A stretch of DNA of 11,839 nt from the NCBI GenBank assembly GCA_021793095.1, contig JAJYTK010000011.1, positions 1-11,839 of the forward strand, written 5' to 3'. Position numbers and translations under genes: made by a program. The DNA comes from Pseudomonadota bacterium (GTDB lineage Bacteria > Pseudomonadota > Gammaproteobacteria > Burkholderiales > Burkholderiaceae_B). Position 1 is the first letter of the stretch. The number at the start of each line of letters is the position of its first letter. Under the pieces are notes generated by a model that did not search any database, was not told where the DNA came from, and was given only the letters and a program-made list of their open reading frames with translations. Positions 1 to 6,241 of the stretch are shown here, piece after piece.

Positions 1-3000
1 CGATGGTGGGTTCATCCAGTACGTAACAGACCCCTTGTAGATTAGAACCTAATTGAGCCGCGAGACGGATGCGCTGCGCCTCACCGCCCGAGAGGGTTTG
101 GGCCGAGCGGTCCAACCCCAAATACCCCAACCCAACGGTGTGTAGGAAATGCAGGCGATGTTCAATTTCATTAAAAATGTCGCGTGCAATTTCAGCCTCG
201 CGGCCTTGTCGGCTCAGGCCAGCAAAAAAACTGCTGGCTTCTTGTACGGTCATTGCCGATAGTGTGGCGATGGATTGGTCTTGCCAAAAATAATTTAAGG
301 CGACAGGATTAAGACGCTGACCATGGCATTGGGGGCAAGTATGCGCCTCTGCCTGATGTTCTTCATCGAGCCATTTTTGCTCTTCGCCCGTTTGCTCCGC
401 ATCAAAGCCTTTGAGTTTTAGGCCGGTGCCATAGCAGCCATCACACCAACCATAACGCGAGTTATAAGAAAACAAACGTGGGTCAGGGGCGGGGAAGCTG
501 CGCTGACATTGGGGGCATGAACGGCTGACAGAATAATCCTCGAGATGAGCTGGTGATGCCTCTGCGGCCTCGTTGAGCACTTGCAGGTGGCCATGTCCGT
601 ATTCTAAGGCCTCTTGAATGGCTTGGCGCAGCGCCTGCTCCTGATTAGAGGCGATAGTCAATGTGGCCACTGGTAACTCAATGTAGTGGTCTTGGTATCG
701 TTCTAGGCGTGGCCAGTCGCGCGTACTGACCCATTGGCCGTTGACGCGCAGCTGGGCATAGCCTTTGCTGTTTGCCCACTGTGCGAGGTCGGTGTAGTAG
801 CCCTTACGTGCGACCACCAGCGGCGCCAATAGCGTAGTTGTTTGGCCTCTATAGTGCTGCAAAATATGGGCCAAGATCTGCTCTGGGCTTTGTGCCTGGA
901 CCTTGATTTGGCAGTCGGGACAGTATTGTGTGGCTAAATTCAAATAAAGCAGGCGTAGGAAGTGATGTATTTCGGTCATGGTGCCGACAGTGGATTTATG
1001 ACCGCCTCGACTGGTCCGCTGTTCAATCGCAACGGTAGGAGGAATGCCATAAATAGCGTCTACATCTGGCTGCCCCGCAGGCTGCACAATAGATCGGGCA
1101 TAGGCGTTGAGCGATTCCAGAAATCGTCGTTGTCCTTCGTTAAAAAGAATATCAAAGGCCAGGGTAGATTTTCCTGAGCCAGAGACGCCCGTAATGACCG
1201 TAAATTGATCGCGCGGGATGTTGACCTCGATATTTTTTAGGTTGTGCTCTCGGGCATGGATGATTTCAATGGCTTGCGCGCCGTGATCATCAATACGCGC
1301 CAGCGGCTCAGCCACTGTGAGCGCAGCACCCGCAGTGCGTTCAGCAGCCGTTGTTGCCGTGCCGAGAATTTCATCTTGGTATTCTCGCAGTGCATCGGCT
1401 GTGGGGGTCTGTCCTTCTGTTTGCAGTGTTTGCGGGGCGCAAGCCGCAATGAGGTGGCCCCCTTGGTGTCCGCCTTGAGGGCCTAATTCAAGCACCCAGT
1501 CAGCGGCCAGAATCACGTCCAGATTGTGTTCGATCACAACGACCGTATGACCTGCTTGCATGAGGCTGCGCAGTGCGCTCATCAGTTTAGCGATATCGTC
1601 AAAGTGCAAGCCGGTGGTGGGCTCATCAAAAAGGAATAAGCGCCCTTTTTTAACCAACCCTGTGCGGCGAGAGGGGCGCTTGTTGGCCTCGGCCAAATAG
1701 CCCGCCAGTTTGAGGCGTTGGGCCTCACCCCCCGACAGCGTGGGCACCGGCTGCCCCAATTGTAAATAGCCCAGCCCCACATCGAGCAACGGGGCCAGCA
1801 CACGTTGGACCTCTTGTAAGCCAGTAAAAAATTCAGCTGCTTCATCCACCGTCATGGCCAGCACATCAGCGATAGAAGCGCGCTGACCGTGATGCTCGAG
1901 ATGGACCTCGAGGATTTCTGGGCGGTAACGGCGACCATCGCAATCTGGGCAGCGCAGATAGACGTCTGAGAGGAACTGCATTTCAATATGCTCAAAGCCC
2001 GATCCTCCACAGCCTGGGCAGCGCCCGTTGCCAGTGTTAAAGCTAAAAGTCCCGGCGGTATAGCCACGCTCTTTGGCGAGGGCCGTGCGTGCAAAGAGAC
2101 GCCGAATAGGATCAAAAGCCCCGACATAACTGGCCGGATTGGAGCGCGCAGTGCGTCCGATAGGGCTTTGATCCACAAAGACCACCTCAGAAAATTGCTC
2201 CGCCCCTTGGAGGCATTCAAAGGTCCCCGGTGCCTCGGTAGCCTGTCCAAAGTGTTTGAGTAACGCTGGATAAAGCACATTTTCAATCAATGTCGATTTA
2301 CCCGAGCCCGATACGCCGCAAATCGCGGTAAAGCGATCCACGGGAATGCGGACATCAATATCTTTTAGGTTATGCGCACGTACCCCGCGCAAATACAAGG
2401 AGGGGGTATCGTCTGTCACGGGTAGATTTGGGTAGGTTGGCAGCTGTCGGCGGCCGGACAGATAGTCCCCCGTGAGGGTGTGGGCGGTGCGTAAATCCTT
2501 GGGGGGGCCATCAAAAAGTATTTGCCCGCCTTTGGGGCCGGGGCCAGGACCCATATCCAAAATACGGTCGGCCGCTACCATGACCTGAGGGTCGTGTTCG
2601 ACAACGACCAGCGTATTGCCATGTGCCTTGAGCCTGTCCATGGCCTCAATGATTCGGTGCATATCCTGTGGGTGTAGGCCGATAGAAGGCTCATCCAATA
2701 CAAATAAAGTATTGACCAATGAGCTACCCAAGGCGGTGGTCAGGTTGATGCGCTGTACTTCGCCGCCTGATAGGGTGCGGCTTTGCCGATCCAGATGCAA
2801 ATAATCCACACCGACTCGACACAGAAAATCCAAGCGGGTTTGCACCTCGGACAGGATCAGCTCTAAAGCTGGGTCATCCCCATGGCGCTGTGCAATATCT
2901 GCAAAAAATGTGCGCAATTGCCCGATAGGTAAGCGCATGAGGTCATATAGGTGCAGGCCAGGCATTTGATTGACCTGTTCTTGGGTCCAATGGCAGCCGC

Positions 3001-4267
3001 TGGGGATAAAACGTTGGTAGGGCTGAGGATCGGCACTGGCGGTTTGGTCACCAATACGCCACAACAGCGAAGTGGTTTTGAGACGGGCCCCCAAACACTC
3101 GGTGCAAGGGGTATAGCTGCGGTAGTTAGAAAGTAACACTCGGATGTGCATCCGATAACTGCGCTCTTCTAAATGATCAAAAAAGCGCTGCACGCCGTAC
3201 CATTTATCCTTGCTGCGTCGTTTCCAATCAGCATCGCCCTTAATGACCCATTTTTTTTCTTGTTCGGAAAGCTGATTCCAAGGGGCGCTCAGGCGCACCC
3301 CCGCGGCAGGGGCTAAAGCCTCCATTTGTTTTTGGTGTTTTTTATTACGCTCGGTTTGCCAAGGTCGAATGGCTCCTTCGAGCAAACTCTTGTGCTCATC
3401 AGGGATGACCAGACCATAATCAATCCCCATCACGCGTCCAAAGCCGCGGCAGGTTTCGCAAGCCCCGAGCGGAGAGTTATAGGAAAAGGTGCTTTCGTGA
3501 GCGGGGCTGTATTCTATATGGCATCGCGCACAATACAGAGAAGCCCTAAAGTGTAGGTGGGCTATTTGCTGGCGCTCATCATCCAAGGCAAAAAGATGGA
3601 GTTGATTACGGCCATGCATAAAGGCGGCCTCTAAGCCCTCGCTCAGACGTGCGGGATCGACGCGACCATAGCGAAACCGGTCCTGAATGACGTAAAGCCC
3701 CGTGGCCTCATCAGCCGGTGAGTAGGTGCGGGTATAGCCTTGCTGCTGCAAGTATTGCTGCACCTCTTCAGTACTAAAGTTTTCTGGAATATCAATTTTG
3801 AAACACAGTACCCAGCGGGGATCTCCCAACTGCTCTGATTCGACGGCCAGTTGTTGTGCAATGCTTTCTGGGCTGTCTGTGCGTACCTCATGGCTGCATT
3901 GCTGACAAAACAACCGGCCTAAACGTGCATAGAACAGTTTGAGGTAGTCATTAAGCTCAGTCATGGTGCCGACGGAGCTACGTGAATTGCGGATCGGATT
4001 GATTTGATCGATGGCAATGGCGGGCAGGACCCCTTCGATGCGATCGACTTGGGGTTTGTCCATTCGATCCAAAAATTGGCGCGCATAAGGGCTAAACGTT
4101 TCTACATATCGACGCTGCCCTTCGGCGTACAGGGTATCAAAGGCTAATGAGCTCTTACCTGAGCCAGAAACGCCGGTAATGACCGTAATTTCTTTAGCTT
4201 TGAAATCTACAGAAAGGTTTTTGAGGTTGTTTTGTTTCGCGCCAATGATGCGAATCGTATTAGTCAT
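1..4267 (-). CDS. uvrA: Double-length UvrA (excinuclease ABC subunit A), C-terminus beyond window
   Basis: UvrA is the ATP-driven damage-recognition subunit of nucleotide excision repair and loads UvrB onto lesions. The frame is open from ATG at 4267 to the left edge (1422 codons, no stop seen), opening MTNTIRIIGAKQNNLKNL as UvrA proteins do. Unit 1 has Walker A GVSGSGKSS (residues 32-40), signature LSGGEVQRI (499-507), a second Walker A (651-658) and LSGGEAQRL (844-852), each followed by a DEP Walker B; that is a whole UvrA of about 940 residues. After a linker (about 935-1005) a second unit starts, with HNLKNI, Walker A GVSGSGKS (1027-1034) and LSGGEAQRI (1392-1400); its last ATPase lies outside the window. 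Zinc-type CxxC pairs occur in both units, including CPGC/CPDC near 1940-2030. Tandem UvrA proteins of this size are known from Chlamydiae and some Burkholderiales. No good ribosome binding site precedes the ATG. Whether a normal-length UvrA exists elsewhere cannot be seen. Confidence 0.96.
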   Translation of the reverse strand, partial: MTNTIRIIGAKQNNLKNLSVDFKAKEITVITGVSGSGKSSLAFDTLYAEGQRRYVETFSPYARQFLDRMDKPQVDRIEGVLPAIAIDQINPIRNSRSSVGTMTELNDYLKLFYARLGRLFCQQCSHEVRTDSPESIAQQLAVESEQLGDPRWVLCFKIDIPENFSTEEVQQYLQQQGYTRTYSPADEATGLYVIQDRFRYGRVDPARLSEGLEAAFMHGRNQLHLFALDDERQQIAHLHFRASLYCARCHIEYSPAHESTFSYNSPLGACETCRGFGRVMGIDYGLVIPDEHKSLLEGAIRPWQTERNKKHQKQMEALAPAAGVRLSAPWNQLSEQEKKWVIKGDADWKRRSKDKWYGVQRFFDHLEERSYRMHIRVLLSNYRSYTPCTECLGARLKTTSLLWRIGDQTASADPQPYQRFIPSGCHWTQEQVNQMPGLHLYDLMRLPIGQLRTFFADIAQRHGDDPALELILSEVQTRLDFLCRVGVDYLHLDRQSRTLSGGEVQRINLTTALGSSLVNTLFVLDEPSIGLHPQDMHRIIEAMDRLKAHGNTLVVVEHDPQVMVAADRILDMGPGPGPKGGQILFDGPPKDLRTAHTLTGDYLSGRRQLPTYPNLPVTDDTPSLYLRGVRAHNLKDIDVRIPVDRFTAICGVSGSGKSTLIENVLYPALLKHFGQATEAPGTFECLQGAEQFSEVVFVDQSPIGRTARSNPASYVGAFDPIRRLFARTALAKERGYTAGTFSFNTGNGRCPGCGGSGFEHIEMQFLSDVYLRCPDCDGRRYRPEILEVHLEHHGQRASIADVLAMTVDEAAEFFTGLQEVQRVLAPLLDVGLGYLQLGQPVPTLSGGEAQRLKLAGYLAEANKRPSRRTGLVKKGRLFLFDEPTTGLHFDDIAKLMSALRSLMQAGHTVVVIEHNLDVILAADWVLELGPQGGHQGGHLIAACAPQTLQTEGQTPTADALREYQDEILGTATTAAERTAGAALTVAEPLARIDDHGAQAIEIIHAREHNLKNIEVNIPRDQFTVITGVSGSGKSTLAFDILFNEGQRRFLESLNAYARSIVQPAGQPDVDAIYGIPPTVAIEQRTSRGGHKSTVGTMTEIHHFLRLLYLNLATQYCPDCQIKVQAQSPEQILAHILQHYRGQTTTLLAPLVVARKGYYTDLAQWANSKGYAQLRVNGQWVSTRDWPRLERYQDHYIELPVATLTIASNQEQALRQAIQEALEYGHGHLQVLNEAAEASPAHLEDYSVSRSCPQCQRSFPAPDPRLFSYNSRYGWCDGCYGTGLKLKGFDAEQTGEEQKWLDEEHQAEAHTCPQCHGQRLNPVALNYFWQDQSIATLSAMTVQEASSFFAGLSRQGREAEIARDIFNEIEHRLHFLHTVGLGYLGLDRSAQTLSGGEAQRIRLAAQLGSNLQGVCYVLDEPTI

Positions 4268-4333
4268 GCGGTTGCAGATGGTGTTGGAAGGTGAGCAGAA
4301 AAAAGACAGGACGATTTCACAGGGAAATAAGGC

Positions 4334-4339
4334 TATAAT
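4334..4339 (+). promoter_or_regulatory. -10 box for the 42-codon gene
   Basis: A perfect TATAAT lies 44 bp upstream of the ATG at 4383. No convincing -35 hexamer is found 16-18 bp upstream (4311-4316 reads acgatt). The same stretch reads TATTAT/TATATT on the other strand, so it could also serve divergent uvrA transcription, again without a clear -35. Confidence 0.5.
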
Positions 4340-4340
4340 A

Positions 4341-4366
4341 TACCTTTAATCATTTATCTAATGGTA
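4341..4366. repeat. Imperfect inverted repeat in the leader of the 42-codon gene
   Basis: TACCTTTA (4341-4348) and TAATGGTA (4359-4366) are inverted copies matching at 7 of 8 positions, separated by 10 bases. The repeat sits directly downstream of the -10 box and just before the ribosome binding site. It could be an operator or a weak leader hairpin; the sequence alone does not decide. Confidence 0.3.
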
Positions 4367-4382
4367 TTACTGGAGCAATTTC

Positions 4383-4511
4383 ATGGCTGAAATTAAACGC
4401 GTTAGTCGTAACACTTTAGAGCGCCGCTGCTTGGGCAAAGCTTTTAAACGTCTGTTTGCGGGTTCTTCGCATGGCGTCTTCAAGCTGCTCGAAGAGGTCA
4501 AGCGTGCTTAG
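4383..4511 (+). CDS. Small basic protein of 42 residues, unrecognised
   Basis: The frame runs from ATG 4383 to TAG 4511. It begins MAEIKRVSRN and ends LLEEVKRA, with 11 Lys/Arg against 4 Glu, a single Cys (residue 16), and no signal peptide or membrane segment. The C-terminal part (GVFKLLEEVKRA) could be an amphipathic helix. GGAG at 4372-4375 stands 7 bases before the ATG, TATAAT lies upstream and a strong terminator ends 93 bp after the stop, so it has every part of an independent gene. I do not recognise the family: it is not ribosomal protein S21 and shows none of the ArfA pattern. The charge suggests contact with nucleic acid or the ribosome, which is only inference. It is divergent from uvrA and is followed by a glycosyltransferase behind the terminator. 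Confidence 0.75.
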   Translation: MAEIKRVSRNTLERRCLGKAFKRLFAGSSHGVFKLLEEVKRA

Positions 4512-4533
4512 TCTTGGCTGATACAGCGCCCAC

Positions 4534-4572
4534 GTATTTGATGTTTAGATGCCGTTAGGGCATCTCAAATAC
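4534..4572 (+). repeat. Bulged hairpin downstream of the 42-codon gene
   Basis: GTATTTGA (4534-4541) pairs with TCAAATAC (4565-4572). Inside, GATGCC (4548-4553) pairs with GGCATC (4559-4564) around the loop GTTAG. The left arm carries a 6-base bulge TGTTTA. There is no T-run, so it is not a simple intrinsic terminator; it lies two bases before the real one. Confidence 0.6.
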
Positions 4573-4574
4573 CC

Positions 4575-4604
4575 AAACCACAGAGTCTCTATTCTGTGGT
4601 TTTT
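4575..4604 (+). terminator. Rho-independent terminator of the 42-codon gene
   Basis: A perfect 10-bp stem AAACCACAGA / TCTGTGGTTT (4575-4584 and 4593-4602) with an 8-base loop is followed by further T residues (TTTTT at 4600-4604). It separates the small gene from the glycosyltransferase. The A-rich left arm means it may also work in reverse. Confidence 0.88.
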
Positions 4605-4618
4605 CTGTATGTTCTCTT

Positions 4619-4639
4619 TAAAGCTGTCCCGCAGCTTTA
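4619..4639 (+). repeat. Short perfect hairpin before the glycosyltransferase gene
   Basis: TAAAGCTG (4619-4626) and CAGCTTTA (4632-4639) form a perfect 8-bp stem with the 5-base loop TCCCG. It sits 23 bp upstream of the likely ATG at 4663 and is not followed by a T-run. It may be an operator or a leader hairpin near the ribosome binding site. Confidence 0.5.
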
Positions 4640-4662
4640 CCTGCTTTGCTTAGGTGCTCGCA

Positions 4663-5652
4663 ATGAGTCCAGTATACAAAAGGCCGCGCAATCCAGAGGC
4701 ACGTTTTCATTTTACGGTACTGACGCCAACTTATAACCGTGCCCATACCTTAGAGCGGGTCTTTAAATCATTACTCGAGCAAAGCTATCAATCTTTTGAG
4801 TGGGTGGTGGTTGATGACGGCTCGACAGACGATACCGCTGAGCTAATCGCGCGTTGGCAGGGCGAGGCCCCTTTTCCCATCATTTATCATTGGCAGACCA
4901 ACCAACATAAAAAAGCAGCATTTAACCTAGGTGTACAACTCGCTCAAGGGGATCTCATTGTGGTCCTAGACAGTGATGATGCCTTGTTGCCTAATAGCTT
5001 GTACGAGATGATTCGCGTGTGGTGGGGGCTGCCCGACGATGAACGCGCCTCTTTTGCTGGAGTGACCGGGTTGTGCCAATATCCCGAGGGCTCCGTGGTG
5101 GGCGATCTTTTTCCGCATGATCGTTTGGATGCCACCACACTAGATATTTATTTTAAATACCGCGTCCGTGGTGAAAAATTTGGTTGCTTGGCGCGCGATG
5201 TGCTGTTGCAATTTCCTTTTCCGCAGTATTCAGGATTTGTGCCCGAGAGCCTGGTTTGGCGTGCCATTGCTCGTGCGGGGTATAAACAGCGCTGTGTCAA
5301 TAAAGTATTTCGGGTCTATTATCCTGGGCAAGACTCCCTGAGCATGCAGGGCAAACAGTCCTCACAGCACGCCTTTGGATTGTGGTTATTAGCCCAAGAT
5401 ACCTTGGCAAAGTGTATGCCCTGGTTTCGCGATGACCCGCGCAGCTTCTTTCTGTTTGCGGCGCGGTATGGGCGGTTTCGGTTGCATTTGTGGCACCAGA
5501 GGCGTCAGCCCCCCACGAATCTCAAGCCGCTGGGGTGGGGCGCCCGCCTGCTGGTGCTATTGATGGCGCCCGTAGGGGGCGCACTCTTTTTACGCGATTT
5601 ATGGCGTGCGCGTCAGGCGCCCCGCACCCCGACCGACAATCTGCAGCAGTAA
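4663..5652 (+). CDS. Family 2 (GT-A fold) glycosyltransferase
   Basis: Predicted to transfer a sugar from a nucleotide-sugar donor onto a surface glycan such as LPS or a capsule; the acceptor cannot be told. Residues 18-25 (TVLTPTYN) form the opening GT2 strand, VVVDDGSTDDT (48-58) is the nucleotide-binding element, and DSDD (103-106) the metal-binding DXD. The middle contains VPESLVWRAIARAGY, and the C-terminal part is rich in Leu/Ala (LLVLLMAPVGGALF) followed by a basic stretch, possibly a membrane-associated helix. I chose ATG 4663 because AGGTG at 4652-4656 gives a 6-base spacing; a GTG start at 4654 in the same frame overlaps that site and has none of its own. The product is 329 residues, usual for the family. 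It stands alone, not within a visible glycan cluster. Its TAA abuts the stop codon of the next, convergent gene. Confidence 0.9.
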   Translation: MSPVYKRPRNPEARFHFTVLTPTYNRAHTLERVFKSLLEQSYQSFEWVVVDDGSTDDTAELIARWQGEAPFPIIYHWQTNQHKKAAFNLGVQLAQGDLIVVLDSDDALLPNSLYEMIRVWWGLPDDERASFAGVTGLCQYPEGSVVGDLFPHDRLDATTLDIYFKYRVRGEKFGCLARDVLLQFPFPQYSGFVPESLVWRAIARAGYKQRCVNKVFRVYYPGQDSLSMQGKQSSQHAFGLWLLAQDTLAKCMPWFRDDPRSFFLFAARYGRFRLHLWHQRRQPPTNLKPLGWGARLLVLLMAPVGGALFLRDLWRARQAPRTPTDNLQQ

Positions 5653-6117
5653 TTATTGCAATTGGCTAGGGGGCGTTTGCACAAAGAGATGTTCAGGCTT
5701 TGCCGTGGGCTCATCAGGGTCTTCCTCATCATCGAAATCAAAGGGTAACAGTTCGACGAGCTCTTCGGCCCAGCCAATTTCGTCGCCCTCTTGGTTGACC
5801 TTGATAAAGCGAATGGGCCCGATATCGGCGCATTGGATTGCCCACAGAAAACGACAGCTGTAGGTTTCGTTGGCGTTGACATGGACACCGCCTTGGCTGC
5901 CAATCAATCGGGTGTTGGCACCACCGATTTGAATCACTGGAATGTTTGCGTCGTCTTCGTTAATATCTAGAGGAATGGCAAAGGCGACCCATTCGTACCC
6001 GGTTTCTTCGGCGTCCATGATTTCAGCCAAGACGGGCTTGCCGATATAGGCACTCAGGGCATCGGCTGTACGGGCGAGCAATTCGATGTCGGCGTTGCTA
6101 AAAGTCAATGTGGGCAT
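5653..6117 (-). CDS. Conserved-looking acidic protein of 154 residues, function unknown
   Basis: The frame starts at ATG 6117 (MPTLTFSNADIELL) and ends at TAA 5653-5655. There is no signal peptide or membrane helix, so it is probably cytoplasmic. The first 120 residues look globular, with alternating hydrophobic strands (YEWVAFAIPLDI, IPVIQIGG, CRFLWAIQC). The tail is highly acidic (DFDDEEDPDEP, about 127-137) and ends Pro/Gln-rich. I do not recognise a family. The balanced composition and length without stops, together with the abutting stop of the glycosyltransferase, make it a real gene rather than a shadow frame. No strong ribosome binding site precedes the ATG. It is divergent from ettA across 124 bp. 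Confidence 0.78.
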   Translation of the reverse strand: MPTLTFSNADIELLARTADALSAYIGKPVLAEIMDAEETGYEWVAFAIPLDINEDDANIPVIQIGGANTRLIGSQGGVHVNANETYSCRFLWAIQCADIGPIRFIKVNQEGDEIGWAEELVELLPFDFDDEEDPDEPTAKPEHLFVQTPPSQLQ

Positions 6118-6241
6118 GTTTGTAAAGCAAAAAGTAAAAGCAATCAGCTAATTCAAATAACAAAAACTCCATTGTACGGCCTTTTTTTTCTTTTTTCAGT
6201 GCCAAATCCTTCTTCTTTTATTTAGAGTTTATTAGATATAT
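6118..6241. other. AT-rich divergent spacer between the acidic-protein gene and ettA
   Basis: This 124-bp spacer must hold promoters for both directions. It contains a long pyrimidine tract (6181-6196, nearly all T) and TTGTAC at 6172-6177. I cannot place a convincing -35/-10 pair for either gene. No clear Shine-Dalgarno site lies before ettA; the nearest purine run, AGAG at 6224-6227, is 14 bases from the ATG. Confidence 0.5.

Noticed and set aside
1852..2286. Open frame of 144 codons on the minus strand within the uvrA region, and others like it on both strands
   Set aside because: It lies in a different frame within the second ATPase of the UvrA unit, whose motifs are certain.
4268..4382. 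LexA (SOS) box controlling uvrA
   Set aside because: CTGT and ACAG elements occur but not in the CTGT-N8-ACAG arrangement; the two ACAG copies near 4305-4322 are direct, not inverted.
4383..4511. The small basic gene as ribosomal protein S21 or an ArfA-type ribosome rescue factor
   Set aside because: Length is near but the sequence has neither the S21 opening nor the ArfA pattern; it was left unnamed.
4654..4662. GTG at 4654 as the start of the glycosyltransferase
   Set aside because: It overlaps the AGGTG that fits ATG 4663 and has no ribosome binding site of its own.
6181..6197. T-tract as an intrinsic terminator
   Set aside because: There is no GC-rich hairpin before it on either strand.
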